Positions 7,397-16,205 of a DNA stretch of 39,532 nt are shown piece by piece. Both the position numbers and the translations under genes were made by a program. Positions within the stretch are counted from its first letter, which is position 1. Each line of letters opens with the position of its first letter. The stretch is taken from NCBI GenBank assembly GCA_015065765.1, contig SVPP01000021.1, positions 1 through 39,532 of the forward strand. The letters are read 5' to 3'. Source of the stretch: Oscillospiraceae bacterium. GTDB lineage: Bacteria > Bacillota > Clostridia > Oscillospirales > Acutalibacteraceae. The notes under the pieces were generated by a model that was not told where the DNA came from, did not search any database, and saw nothing but the letters and a program-made list of their open reading frames with translations.

Positions 7397-8125
7397 ATGT
7401 TAGGGAAATTTGTCAGAGTGAAGGTCACTCAGCCCATAAACTCCTACAACAAACAGTTTGGTTACAAATACTTGCTCAACTACGGAATAATGCACTACAA
7501 TTCCAAGCCCGGCACCACTGCACAATGGGCATATATTATGGGCATCAGCCATCCTGTCAGGAATTTTGACGGCAGAGTTATCGCAAAAATCAAGCGTGCT
7601 ACAGGTTCAGTAGTTTATGTTGTAGCACCGAAAAGAATGCGTTTTATACAAGCGCAGATTGAAGATGCAGTAGAACACGCAGAAGGAAAAGGAAAGTACA
7701 GACTTGACTGTCTTTATGAATATTCCTGCGGTGCCGTAGTTTACAGAATTATAAACGGTATGCGCCGTTATCTGCTTATCAAAAACAGACGAAGTGCACA
7801 TTGGGGCTTCCCGAAAGGCCACATTGAACGCGGTGAAACCTCAGAAGATACTGCAAAGAGAGAGGTCCTCGAAGAAACAGGAATTCACATTGAGCTTCTT
7901 CCAGATTTTGTAGAAAAATCAGATTATTCAATTCAGGGTAAAATCGAAAAATCAGTTTCAATTTTCCTTGCAAAAACAACTGATACACAGACAATTATCC
8001 AGAAGGAAGAAATTGAAGACTATATCTGGCTGACTTATGAAAATGCACTTTCAACACTTAAGTTTGAAAATGACAAATCAATACTTGAAAAAGCTGAAAA
8101 ATATTTAAACGAGAGAGGTTTATAA
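7397..8125 (+). CDS. Pyrophosphatase-like / NUDIX fusion hydrolase
   Basis: A 242-residue protein with two parts. Residues 1-95 resemble the inorganic-pyrophosphatase fold: VRVKVTQPINSY, a LNYG segment, AYIMGISHPVRNFDGRVIA and VVAPKRMRF align by eye with family I pyrophosphatases (SYHP, INYGY, AYILGVDEPV, VVAPEG). The usual Asp before AYILG is replaced (QWAYIMG), so catalysis by this part is doubtful. Residues 108-242 are a NUDIX domain with the full box from Gly141 to Ile163 (ERGETSEDTAKREVLEETG), like the Ap4A hydrolase/MutT group that cleaves nucleoside diphosphates linked to other groups. Start ATG 7397 has GAGGAG 5 nt upstream. It is the first gene of a three-gene operon; the next gene starts 1 nt after its stop. 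Confidence 0.85.
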   Translation: MLGKFVRVKVTQPINSYNKQFGYKYLLNYGIMHYNSKPGTTAQWAYIMGISHPVRNFDGRVIAKIKRATGSVVYVVAPKRMRFIQAQIEDAVEHAEGKGKYRLDCLYEYSCGAVVYRIINGMRRYLLIKNRRSAHWGFPKGHIERGETSEDTAKREVLEETGIHIELLPDFVEKSDYSIQGKIEKSVSIFLAKTTDTQTIIQKEEIEDYIWLTYENALSTLKFENDKSILEKAEKYLNERGL

Positions 8126-8126
8126 T

Positions 8127-8630
8127 ATGGCTGAAACCTTAGCTAATTATATAGTTGACCTGCTTCAGAATAAAATTCCGGGAGAACTTATTGCTTTTCT
8201 TGTCTCTCTTCTTCCGATTCTCGAGCTGAGAGGCGGACTTATTGCCGCAAATCTTCTGGGAGTAAAGCTTATCCCCGCTTTTATAATCTGCTTTATAGGC
8301 AACATGCTGCCTATCCCCTTTATACTTCTTTTCATCGAAAAAATCTTCAGTTGGCTGAGAGACAAAAAAGGTCTCGGCGCTGTTGTAAGATATTGCGAGA
8401 AAAAAGCAGATAAAAACAAGGACAAAATTGAAAAATACGGACTTTGGGGACTTCTGATTTTGGTTGCAATTCCCCTGCCCGGTACAGGCGCATGGACAGG
8501 TGCTCTCGTTGCAGCACTCATGCGACTTGATATCAAAAAGTCTCTTCCTGTTATCGCAGCAGGCGTTGTAATCGCAGGAATTATTGTCTCACTCATTATG
8601 TATGGTGCAGTTGATGCACTTATAAAGTAA
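8127..8630 (+). CDS. Small multidrug-export family membrane protein
   Basis: A 167-residue polytopic protein of the putative small multidrug export family (PF06695-like). Membrane segments are at about 20-37, 41-72, 106-134 and 138-160. Family features are LLPILELRGGLIAA (28-41) and VAIPLPGTGAWTGALVAAL (113-131), a conserved glycine/proline-rich loop. The middle (73-104) is a charged cytoplasmic stretch rich in Lys/Asp. The substrate is not established; the family name rests on weak historical evidence. Start ATG 8127 follows GAGAGAGG and lies 1 nt after the NUDIX stop, so the two are coupled; the kinase-like gene follows 29 nt later. Confidence 0.85.
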   Translation: MAETLANYIVDLLQNKIPGELIAFLVSLLPILELRGGLIAANLLGVKLIPAFIICFIGNMLPIPFILLFIEKIFSWLRDKKGLGAVVRYCEKKADKNKDKIEKYGLWGLLILVAIPLPGTGAWTGALVAALMRLDIKKSLPVIAAGVVIAGIIVSLIMYGAVDALIK

Positions 8631-8659
8631 AAACTTCTTTTCTGGAAGGAGAAAATTCA

Positions 8660-9244
8660 ATGAGCGGTAAAATTATAACTATCAGTCGTGAATTCGGCAG
8701 TGCCGGCAGAACAATCGGTAAGATGGTTGCGGAAAAGCTTGGTATCCCCTGCTATGACAGCGAAATTGTTCAGCAGGTTGCAATCAAAAGCGGTATTCTT
8801 GCAGAGCACATTGAAGAAAGAGGCGAAAACCTTTCCGCATCAGGCAGATTTTCTTCACTCTTCACTCTTTACAACCTGTACAGCAATATGAGCAAAGACG
8901 ATATTATCTGGCATGCTCAGGTAAAGGTTATCAAAGAACTTGCAGAGAAAGGCCCCTGTGTTATCGTAGGCAGATGTGCAGACTACATTCTGCGTGAAAA
9001 TGAGAATCTTGTAAAAGTTTTCATTTATTCCGACAAAGAAACGAGAAAAGAAAGAATCGTAAATGTTTACGGCGAAAGAACAGAATCTCCCGAAAAGAGA
9101 CTCCGCGATAAAGATAAGAGCCGTGCAGCTTATTATAAACAGTACACAGAGATGGAATGGGGAGACCCGCAACACTACGATATCTGCCTTAACAGCGGAA
9201 AATTGGGCATTGATAAATGTGCTGATATTATTGCGAATTTATAA
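8660..9244 (+). CDS. Cytidylate kinase-like protein (AAA_26 family)
   Basis: A 194-residue P-loop kinase relative. The N-terminus ISREFGSAGRTIGKMVAEKLG (split here as ISREFGSAGR and TIGKMVAEKLG, residues 7-27) is the modified nucleotide-binding loop of the cytidylate-kinase-like family, in which the classical GxxGxGK(S/T) is absent. Further matches are PCYDSEIVQQVA (30-41), PCVIVGRCADYIL (98-110) and a lid-like region KRLRDKDKSRAAYYKQYTEM, followed by YDICLNSGKLGIDKC. Members are widespread in clostridia, and a true CMP kinase role is unproven. AAGGAG lies 8-12 nt before ATG 8660. It is the last gene of the NUDIX operon and ends before a hairpin terminator. Confidence 0.82.
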   Translation: MSGKIITISREFGSAGRTIGKMVAEKLGIPCYDSEIVQQVAIKSGILAEHIEERGENLSASGRFSSLFTLYNLYSNMSKDDIIWHAQVKVIKELAEKGPCVIVGRCADYILRENENLVKVFIYSDKETRKERIVNVYGERTESPEKRLRDKDKSRAAYYKQYTEMEWGDPQHYDICLNSGKLGIDKCADIIANL

Positions 9245-9250
9245 AAAATA

Positions 9251-9290
9251 AAACCTGCTATTCTTCGAAAGATAGCAGGTTTCATTTTTG
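9251..9290. terminator. Bidirectional terminator between the kinase-like gene and the RyR operon
   Basis: An 11-bp stem, AAACCTGCTAT (9251-9261) / ATAGCAGGTTT (9272-9282), with CATTTTTG on the right and an A/T-rich run on the left, so it can end both converging operons. Confidence 0.85.
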
Positions 9291-9296
9291 CCATTA

Positions 9297-9578
9297 TTAT
9301 TTCTTTTCAATCTTATAGCCAAGAGTAAGAATAAGTTTCAGAGTTCCCATAGCAGTTTTCCTGTCATAGTCCTTCTCTTCCTCTGGCAATTCGTCATAAG
9401 GGACAAGACAGGGGGTTGTTTTTTTATCATCATCTCTATGTTCGCCATAAGTCCAGCCCTGAGAAATTCTTCCCTCTGCCCATACCTCATGGACGTTTTC
9501 TGCAATACGCTCCGTCAGTTCAAGTAATTCCTGAGAAAGCTCGGCACTACTCGTATCAATAGGTTTTGGTGTATACAT
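9297..9578 (-). CDS. Free-standing ryanodine-receptor (RyR) domain protein
   Basis: A 93-residue protein that is essentially one RyR domain (PF02026 type), the repeat first described in eukaryotic ryanodine-receptor calcium-release channels and also found in bacteria. Recognisable features are MYTPKPIDTS at the start, a helix with LAENVHEVWAEGRISQGW-like pattern (residues 25-42), YGEHRDDDKKTTPCLVPYDELPEEEKDYDR (split: YGEHRDDDKKTTPCL and VPYDELPEEEKDYDR, 44-73), and a closing helix TAMGTLKLILTLGYKI. The aromatic and HPCLVPY-like residues form the presumed ligand pocket; the ligand in bacteria is not known to me. AAAGGAG lies 6 nt before ATG 9578, inside the 11-nt gap after the larger upstream gene, so the two are co-transcribed and probably act together. 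There is no signal peptide or membrane segment. Confidence 0.9.
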   Translation of the reverse strand: MYTPKPIDTSSAELSQELLELTERIAENVHEVWAEGRISQGWTYGEHRDDDKKTTPCLVPYDELPEEEKDYDRKTAMGTLKLILTLGYKIEKK

Positions 9579-9589
9579 TATAATCTCCT

Positions 9590-12025
9590 TTACGTGTCCC
9601 CATGAGAGGGGTAATCATACATTTTAAAATCATAATCGTCTTCGCTTTTTCTTCTTAAGTGAATATCAACAGTCAACTGATCAAGCAGGTCATAACTGTT
9701 ATCAAGCTTTTCTTTTTCGAGAAGTCCTGAACGCATACCTTTGTCATCACATTCCACCAGACAAGGATGAAGTCTCATTTCAAGATTTTTATGTTCCCCT
9801 GTCTTTGCCATATATTCATATAAAACGTCTTTTTCCGGACATCTGAAGCCTTTGCTTCTCAGAAAAGCACACCACCTTCTGTGTTCCAACCATGCAAGAC
9901 GATTCTGCATAGGATCCTGTTTTTCTGTTTTCCTTCCTTTTTCATCTCCAACCTTAAACACACTTGAAAATTCTACCCAATCATCATTGAATGACATCTT
10001 AGTATAACTCTCATCGAAAACAGTTTTTCGCAACATTCCTACAGAAAAAACTTTATATTTCAGATGAACCGCACGAGCAACATCCGCCCAGTAGCTGTAT
10101 TCATCCTTGCGTCTTGAAGTCAACTTATCTGCCTTTTCAGATATTTTTTTACGGCTGATATCATATTGTTCACCTATTTTATCAGCCTTATCCGAAACCT
10201 TTTCCATAAATATGTTTTCACAGCTGTACACCTCGTCAAGAGAACCGAAAGGATACATGAAGACATTTGTGTTTACCTCTTTTTCAGAGCTGACATATTT
10301 CTCGGTTCTGAGAGAATTGCACAAAACCGAATCATAGATAACATAAGCCACTACCGTGCGTTTTTCTTTGTTCTTCATATGGTCAATCGAAAGATATCTT
10401 TTAATCTGATTTGCCACTTTGAGATTTTCCTCATCTGAGCCTAACGCCACAACAATATAATCAGAATCAATCAGTCTGTAACCATCACTTCCGATAGATC
10501 CATTCAGTTTATTCTGTAAATCCTCTTCTTTTATGTCTGTGTTGTAATATCTGTATTTGAAGTAGGGTGGCGAAAACTCATCTGTATCGGGATAAATACG
10601 GAGAATGTCATTATCATTTCTCATATCCTCTACTCTCATTCCGGTTTCAAAGATATCAGAATTTATGCAATCTATTTTCTTTTTGAAATCTTCTTCCTTT
10701 TCCATTGAAACAAGATTGATATGCAGGTCGCAGTCAAGCATCTGACCACACCAGTATGTGGACAAAAACATCTCCGTACCAATAATACCTGTGCCGAAAA
10801 TCGTAACATTCACCGGCAAAGTTTTTCTCTCTTTCTTTTGTTCAGATTTTTTGTTTTCATCGTCAATTATCTTGTTTTCTTCTTCAATTCTTCTCTTTTC
10901 ATTCAACACACTTGAAAAAAGAGGAACCTCTATCAGAAGATTGCAGACAATATTCCCGTAACACTTAACGAGTTTTACAGACGGCAAAAGTGACGCTTTT
11001 ATCTCTTTTTCCCGTCCTTCTATAAAGTCTTTACGACTTTTTTCTTTGGGAGGTTTTTTACCTTTTAATACCGCTTCAGCTATTTCTGTTCTCTGTTTTT
11101 CCTCAGCTTCGTCTGCATATTTTTCAAAATCATATTTTTTATATTCATTGTCCTGTTCGGCTTTTTTATCAAGTTTTCTGAAAAGTTCTGCTTCCACAAA
11201 TTCATGAACATCATTCTGCATAAACAGATAAATAAATGATTTTTTATAGGTATTATAGTTTCCTTCATCCAACATATTTGTAAGAGCCTGAAGATTGTTG
11301 ATTTCTCTTGACTCATCATCAATAAGGAAAAAGTGGTTAGAACCGTGTTTCTTTGTCAGCTTCTTTCTGATGTAGACATGTCCGAGGTCTCTTCTCAGTA
11401 TGATTGCACCCATTTTTCTGGCCTCGTGCAATCTTTCAGATTCGTTTTCTTCATCTCCATCTGAATGTGCATCGGTAAAGACAATTATTTTTCTTGTGAA
11501 AAAATTTGAATCCTGTTCAGTAATACTTTTAGCAAGAACTATCGAACGGTCATTAAGCTCGCTGAAATAGCAGAAATCTTTCCAGAAAAGCAGAGTTGCT
11601 GCACCAAGTTTCAATGACGGGAAAATAGTTGTGATAACTTCCAATAAAATTGCACCACCGAATACGGGAGCAAGCAAGCCGAGAAGATACGAATAACCCA
11701 GAGTCACAAGCGCAAATGTTGAATTGCTCGGAAAAACAGCTTTACCCAGATATTTTACCTTTTCAATATAGTCGCCATATTCAAGGTCCATACTGAAAGA
11801 TTGCAGTGTTCTTATAAAGCTGGTAAATGCGTTTTCGCCAAGTGGCAGAAAGTCATAGAGCGATGCAAAGTGAAGACATCCCAACGCAAAAATGATAAAA
11901 GCCGTAGAAACCAGCATTCTGATAGAAGAAAGAATTCTTTTACCCTTTCTCATATTATGTATTACAAAAAAATAAAAGCACCAGAAAAACATAAACAACG
12001 ATGCTGACAGAAAAAATATTTTCAT
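9590..12025 (-). CDS. Membrane protein with tandem RCK/TrkA-N-like modules and a C-terminal RyR-like domain (candidate gated channel)
   Basis: An 811-residue protein. Hydrophobic segments at about 3-23, 36-60 and 104-135 suggest three membrane helices; the stretch 66-100 could be a re-entrant loop but has no TVGYG filter. Residues of about 148-270 look like a first RCK/TrkA-N Rossmann unit (RSIVLAKSI, RKIIVFTDA, ARKMGAIILRRDL, FFLIDDESREINNLQALTN). A charged coiled stretch follows (280-402). Residues 404-545 form a second Rossmann unit with a clear VTIFGTGIIGTEMF dinucleotide-binding loop and SDYIVVALGSDEENLKVANQI. Residues of about 706-805 resemble a divergent RyR domain (LAWLEHRRWCAFLRSKGF, LHPCLVECDD, DFKMYDY). 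This order recalls tandem-RCK channels such as BK or CASTOR, but the channel role is inference. ATG 12025 has AGGAGGT 6 nt upstream. It is co-transcribed with the free RyR protein. Confidence 0.8.
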   Translation of the reverse strand: MKIFFLSASLFMFFWCFYFFVIHNMRKGKRILSSIRMLVSTAFIIFALGCLHFASLYDFLPLGENAFTSFIRTLQSFSMDLEYGDYIEKVKYLGKAVFPSNSTFALVTLGYSYLLGLLAPVFGGAILLEVITTIFPSLKLGAATLLFWKDFCYFSELNDRSIVLAKSITEQDSNFFTRKIIVFTDAHSDGDEENESERLHEARKMGAIILRRDLGHVYIRKKLTKKHGSNHFFLIDDESREINNLQALTNMLDEGNYNTYKKSFIYLFMQNDVHEFVEAELFRKLDKKAEQDNEYKKYDFEKYADEAEEKQRTEIAEAVLKGKKPPKEKSRKDFIEGREKEIKASLLPSVKLVKCYGNIVCNLLIEVPLFSSVLNEKRRIEEENKIIDDENKKSEQKKERKTLPVNVTIFGTGIIGTEMFLSTYWCGQMLDCDLHINLVSMEKEEDFKKKIDCINSDIFETGMRVEDMRNDNDILRIYPDTDEFSPPYFKYRYYNTDIKEEDLQNKLNGSIGSDGYRLIDSDYIVVALGSDEENLKVANQIKRYLSIDHMKNKEKRTVVAYVIYDSVLCNSLRTEKYVSSEKEVNTNVFMYPFGSLDEVYSCENIFMEKVSDKADKIGEQYDISRKKISEKADKLTSRRKDEYSYWADVARAVHLKYKVFSVGMLRKTVFDESYTKMSFNDDWVEFSSVFKVGDEKGRKTEKQDPMQNRLAWLEHRRWCAFLRSKGFRCPEKDVLYEYMAKTGEHKNLEMRLHPCLVECDDKGMRSGLLEKEKLDNSYDLLDQLTVDIHLRRKSEDDYDFKMYDYPSHGDT

Positions 12026-12052
12026 TTTCCTACCTCCTATTCCTATATTTAC

Positions 12053-12081
12053 ATAATATCACTTCCTTCAGCTTTTTTCAA
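12053..12081 (-). promoter_or_regulatory. Promoter of the RCK-RyR operon
   Basis: Minus-strand TTGAAA (12081-12076), a 17-nt spacer and TATTAT (12058-12053), just upstream of the strong AGGAGGT ribosome binding site. It gives the two-gene system its own transcription unit, separate from secA. Confidence 0.7.
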
Positions 12082-12100
12082 CAAAATCTTGGTCTGTCAT

Positions 12101-12139
12101 ACAAAAAATCAGGTATCATCACATTAGGATGATACCTGA
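12101..12139 (-). terminator. secA terminator
   Basis: A 12-bp perfect stem, TCAGGTATCATC (12109-12120) / GATGATACCTGA (12128-12139), with a 7-nt loop, followed on the minus strand by T6 (complement of the A-run at 12103-12108). Confidence 0.9.
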
Positions 12140-12150
12140 GCAATTTCATT

Positions 12151-14898
12151 TTACTTCTGGTTCGCTACAGAACCACAGCATTTTTTATACTTTTTACCGC
12201 TTCCACAGGGACAAGGATCGTTGGGACCTACCTTTTTACCCTTGTTTCTGACAGGCTCTTTTTTGAGAGTACCGTCTGAAGATGAACTTGTTTCCGATGT
12301 GACCTTGACTGTCTGCTCACGCTTTGTATCCTCTTCGCTCCTTACGCGTACTGTAAGCATAAGACGAACTGTATCCTCGCGGATTGAAATTCGCATTTCT
12401 TCAAACATATCATAGCTTTCATTTCTGTATGCCACAATCGGCTGCTGCTGACCATAAGCACGAAGTCCGATACCGCGTTTGAGCTCATCCATAGCATCGA
12501 TGTGATCCATCCATTTTGAATCAACGCTGTGAAGAAGAACTTTTCTTTCAAGATCGCGCATAAGCTCTTCGCCCATTTCCTGTTCACGCAGTTCATAAAG
12601 CCTTGTAGCTCTGTCAATGAGCATTGTTTTCATTTCCTCAGCATCAAGAGCATTGATATCTGTAAAATCTTCGTCAGATGTGAGCCAGCCCTTGAATTTA
12701 TCCTTAAGACCTGCAACATTCCAGTCTGCAAGGTCATTTGCAGCAGGACAATAGAAATCAACAGCTTCGTTGACACATTCCTCAAGCATACCCATAATTG
12801 AAGGTTTGAGCTCTTCGCCGTCAAGAACCTTATTTCTCTGGGCGTAAATAAGCTCTCTCTGACGGTTCATAACATCGTCATATTCAAGCACATGCTTACG
12901 GGCTGCAAAGTTATTGCCTTCAACTCTCTTCTGTGCATTTTCGATTGATTTTGAAACCAGCTTAGCTTCAATCGGCATGTCATCAGGAGTTTTCAGAACA
13001 TTCATAGCACCTGTGAGTCTGTCTCCTCCGAAAAGACGCATCAGGTCATCCTGAAGAGACAAATAAAAACGGCTTGCACCGGGATCTCCCTGACGGCCTG
13101 AACGGCCTCTGAGCTGATTGTCAATTCGTCTTGAATCGTGACGCTCTGTGCCTATAATAAAGAGACCGCCTGCTTCCCTTACTTTTTCAGCCTCAGGAGC
13201 AATTTCAGCCTTGTATTTATTGTAAAGATTTGTATACTGTTCTCTTGCCTCAAGAATCTCTTCGCTGTCAGTTTCTGCAAAACCTGTTGCCTCTGCAATC
13301 AGTTCTTCGTCATACTGCATACGGCGCATTTCTGCCTTCGCAAGATATTCTGCATTACCGCCAAGCATAATATCAGTACCACGGCCCGCCATATTTGTTG
13401 CAATTGTTACTGCACCCAATTTACCTGCCTGTGCAACAATTTCTGCTTCCTTGTCATGGTACTTCGCGTTGAGCACTTCATGCTTGATTCCCCTCTTTTT
13501 AAGAAGAGATGAAAGATATTCCGATTTTTCAATTGAAATTGTACCTACAAGAACAGGCTGACCTTTCTTGTTACATTCCTCAATCTGATCAATAACTGCA
13601 TTATACTTTGCAAGTTCCGTCTTATAAACAACATCATCCATGTCCTGACGCTGGATAGGCTTGTTTGTGGGAGTTTCGATAACGTCAAGGCTGTAAATTT
13701 CCTGGAACTCTGCACTTTCAGTTTTGGCAGTACCTGTCATACCTGAAAGCTTTTCATAGAGACGGAAGTAGTTCTGGAAAGTGATTGTGGCAAGAGTTTT
13801 ACTCTCATGCTCAACCTTAACGCCTTCCTTTGCTTCAATAGCCTGATGGAGACCTTCGTTATAGCGTCTGCCCAGCATAATACGTCCTGTGAATTCGTCA
13901 ACGATAAGAACTTCGCCGTCTTTTACAACGTAGTCGATATCTCTTCTCATAACGCCGAGAGCCTTGATTGCCTGATTGATGTGGTGCTGTATTGTCATAT
14001 TCTCAGCATCCATAAGGTTTTCAAGCTGGAAGAAAGCCTCAGCCTTCTGAACACCTGTTTTTGTAAGAGTTGCAGTCCTTGCCTTTTCGTCAACAACGAA
14101 ATCACCGTCTGCTGCGACTTCCTCAGCGTTAGATTTAGAGTCAATCTCTTTAACCTTTGTCATTTTAAGGCTCTTTGCAAAGCGGTCAGCAAGCTTGTAA
14201 AGCTCAGTTGATGCATCGCCTCTGCCTGAAATGATAAGAGGTGTTCTCGCTTCGTCAATAAGGATTGAGTCAACCTCGTCCACTACTGCAAAGTTATGAC
14301 CGCGCTGAACCTTCTGTTCCTTATACTGAACCATATTGTCACGAAGATAGTCAAAGCCCATCTCGTTATTTGTGCCGTAAGTGATGTCAGCAGCATATGC
14401 CGCTCTTCTCTCTTCATTTGTAAGGCCATGAATAATAAGGCCTACTGAAAGCCCCATAAATCTGTAAAGTTTACCCATCCACTCGGAGTCACGCTTTGCA
14501 AGATAATCGTTGACTGTAACGATATGAACGCCTTTACCTGAAAGAGCATTGAGATATGCAGGGAGCGTTGCAACAAGAGTTTTACCTTCACCTGTTTTCA
14601 TTTCTGCAATTCTGCCCTGATGGAGAATGATACCGCCAACAATCTGAACGGGGAAATGGCGCATTCCAAGAACACGGTCTGATGCCTCACGGCATGCAGC
14701 GAAAGCTTCGGGGAGAATGTCGTCAAGTGTTTCTCCTTTCGCAAGACGGTCTTTAAACTCAGGAGTTTTTGCCTGAAGTTCCTTGTCTGTAAGCTTTTTA
14801 TATTCATCCTCGAGAGCTAAAACCTTTTTCTTCAAAGGCTCAATTCTCTTGACTTCTTTTTTAGAATAATCGCCGAAAATGGCTGACAAAAAAGACAT
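12151..14898 (-). CDS. secA: Preprotein translocase ATPase SecA
   Basis: A 915-residue SecA, the motor ATPase that drives unfolded preproteins through SecYEG. Walker A is at 100-108 (MKTGEGKTL), the DEAD-like Walker B is [17 protein letters not shown], and the second nucleotide-binding fold carries [10 protein letters not shown] and [15 protein letters not shown]. The long helical scaffold follows, and the C-terminus ends with the zinc-binding SEC-C motif ([17 protein letters not shown]), which binds SecB or ribosomes in other bacteria. The length is normal. Start ATG 14898 has GAAAGGAAG about 12 nt upstream. It is monocistronic, with its own promoter (14941-14969) and terminator (12101-12139). 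This is a housekeeping gene and serves the many secreted proteins in this window. Confidence 0.98.
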   Translation of the reverse strand: MSFLSAIFGDYSKKEVKRIEPLKKKVLALEDEYKKLTDKELQAKTPEFKDRLAKGETLDDILPEAFAACREASDRVLGMRHFPVQIVGGIILHQGRIAEMKTGEGKTLVATLPAYLNALSGKGVHIVTVNDYLAKRDSEWMGKLYRFMGLSVGLIIHGLTNEERRAAYAADITYGTNNEMGFDYLRDNMVQYKEQKVQRGHNFAVVDEVDSILIDEARTPLIISGRGDASTELYKLADRFAKSLKMTKVKEIDSKSNAEEVAADGDFVVDEKARTATLTKTGVQKAEAFFQLENLMDAENMTIQHHINQAIKALGVMRRDIDYVVKDGEVLIVDEFTGRIMLGRRYNEGLHQAIEAKEGVKVEHESKTLATITFQNYFRLYEKLSGMTGTAKTESAEFQEIYSLDVIETPTNKPIQRQDMDDVVYKTELAKYNAVIDQIEECNKKGQPVLVGTISIEKSEYLSSLLKKRGIKHEVLNAKYHDKEAEIVAQAGKLGAVTIATNMAGRGTDIMLGGNAEYLAKAEMRRMQYDEELIAEATGFAETDSEEILEAREQYTNLYNKYKAEIAPEAEKVREAGGLFIIGTERHDSRRIDNQLRGRSGRQGDPGASRFYLSLQDDLMRLFGGDRLTGAMNVLKTPDDMPIEAKLVSKSIENAQKRVEGNNFAARKHVLEYDDVMNRQRELIYAQRNKVLDGEELKPSIMGMLEECVNEAVDFYCPAANDLADWNVAGLKDKFKGWLTSDEDFTDINALDAEEMKTMLIDRATRLYELREQEMGEELMRDLERKVLLHSVDSKWMDHIDAMDELKRGIGLRAYGQQQPIVAYRNESYDMFEEMRISIREDTVRLMLTVRVRSEEDTKREQTVKVTSETSSSSDGTLKKEPVRNKGKKVGPNDPCPCGSGKKYKKCCGSVANQK

Positions 14899-14940
14899 TA
14901 CTGATATTTCTTCCTTTCGGTATATAGATTTACATTGTAC

Positions 14941-14969
14941 ATTTTAACACATATAAATATTTTTTTCAA
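14941..14969 (-). promoter_or_regulatory. secA promoter
   Basis: Minus-strand TTGAAA (14969-14964), a 17-nt spacer and TAAAAT (14946-14941), with a TG three bases before the -10 box. It lies about 40 bp upstream of the secA start. Confidence 0.7.
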
Positions 14970-15005
14970 CTTCAAGATAAAATTTTACAAATTTGCAATT
15001 ATTAT

Positions 15006-15034
15006 TTGATTATTGCTTTATTTTGTGGTATTCT
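15006..15034 (+). promoter_or_regulatory. alaX operon promoter
   Basis: TTGATT (15006-15011), a 17-nt spacer and TATTCT (15029-15034), 20 bp before the start codon and divergent from the secA promoter. The leader is very short, leaving just the GAGGTGA site. Confidence 0.6.
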
Positions 15035-15053
15035 TTTTTAGAGGTGACGTAAG

Positions 15054-16205
15054 GTGACAGAAAAAATATATTACACCGACCAATATTTAAAAGAATTTGA
15101 AGGCACAGTTGTATCATGCGAAAAGGATGAAAACGGCAAATACAACATCATTCTTGACAGAACAGCTTTTTTCCCCGAAGGCGGAGGACAGGATGCAGAT
15201 TCAGGCACACTGAACGGCAAGGAAATAGAATACGTTTTTGAAAAGGGCGAAGATGTTGTCCACGTCTGCTCCGAACCTTTTGACATAGGAGAAAAAGTCA
15301 AAGGCATTATTGATTTTGACAAAAGATTTCTCATTATGCAGAAGCATTCCGGCGAGCACATATTCTGCGGAGTTGCCCATTCTCTCTACGGAGTTGAAAA
15401 CATGGGCTTCCATATCGGCAGTGAGTGCATCACTGTGGACTTTGATAAAATCCTCACGCCCGAAGAAGTGAGAAATGCCGAAAAAATAACAAACGAAATT
15501 ATCTGGGATAACAGAAAGATCACATCTTCTTTCCCCACTCACGAAGAGGCAGAAAATATCGAATTCAGAAGCAAAAAGGAAATCAAAGGACAGATAAGAC
15601 TTGTAACTATTGAAAACTGCGATGTATGCGCATGTTGCGGAACACACGTAAAAATGACAGGTGAAATCGGTTGCCTGAAAATCACATCAATTTCAAAGAA
15701 GCGTTCAGGCACATCAGTAACGATGCAGGTAGGCAAGGACGCATTTGAGGACTATTCTGCAAAGCACGATGAGCTGGCTCGTCTTTCGAATATGCTTGCA
15801 CTCAAACCTCTCGAAATCGCTGACGGGGTTCAGAGGTTGAAAGACGAAATTGCAAACCTTAAATATGAATTACAGAAAGTCAAACTTGATTCATTTGCAG
15901 AGAAAATCAAAGATTTAAGTGGCGATATCGAAATTATCTTTGAAAAAGACCTGACACCCGACGAAGTAAGAAAAATGTGCGACTTACTTGCTGATAAGGT
16001 AACAGTTGCGGCAGTACTCAGCGGAAGCGACGAAGCAGGCTACAAATACACACTTGCTTCAAGAAGCATGGATTTAAGACAGCTTGCAAAGGATTTCAAC
16101 ACTGCACTCTCAGGCAGAGGCGGCGGAAAGCCTGAAATGGTACAGGGAAATGTCAGTGCAAAACAAAATGAAATAGAAAACTTTTTAAGGAGTGCTTTAC
16201 AATGA
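15054..16205 (+). CDS. alaX: Alanyl-tRNA editing protein, long AlaX type
   Basis: A 383-residue stand-alone editing protein that hydrolyses Ser (or Gly) mis-attached to tRNA-Ala. The N-terminal tRNA-SAD-like part carries FFPEGGGQDADSG (39-51), the zinc ligands His98/His102 in QKHSGEHIF, and Cys194/His198 in CACCGTH, equivalent to the AlaRS editing site. A predicted coiled coil (about 235-285) joins it to a DHHA1-like C-terminal domain, shown by LSGRGGGKPEMVQG (about 352-365), as in AlaRS and long AlaX proteins. There is no aminoacylation domain, so it is not AlaRS. Start GTG 15054 has GAGGTGA 6 nt upstream; no better ATG is present. Its stop overlaps the SGNH gene start by 4 nt (ATGA). Confidence 0.9.
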   Translation: MTEKIYYTDQYLKEFEGTVVSCEKDENGKYNIILDRTAFFPEGGGQDADSGTLNGKEIEYVFEKGEDVVHVCSEPFDIGEKVKGIIDFDKRFLIMQKHSGEHIFCGVAHSLYGVENMGFHIGSECITVDFDKILTPEEVRNAEKITNEIIWDNRKITSSFPTHEEAENIEFRSKKEIKGQIRLVTIENCDVCACCGTHVKMTGEIGCLKITSISKKRSGTSVTMQVGKDAFEDYSAKHDELARLSNMLALKPLEIADGVQRLKDEIANLKYELQKVKLDSFAEKIKDLSGDIEIIFEKDLTPDEVRKMCDLLADKVTVAAVLSGSDEAGYKYTLASRSMDLRQLAKDFNTALSGRGGGKPEMVQGNVSAKQNEIENFLRSALQ

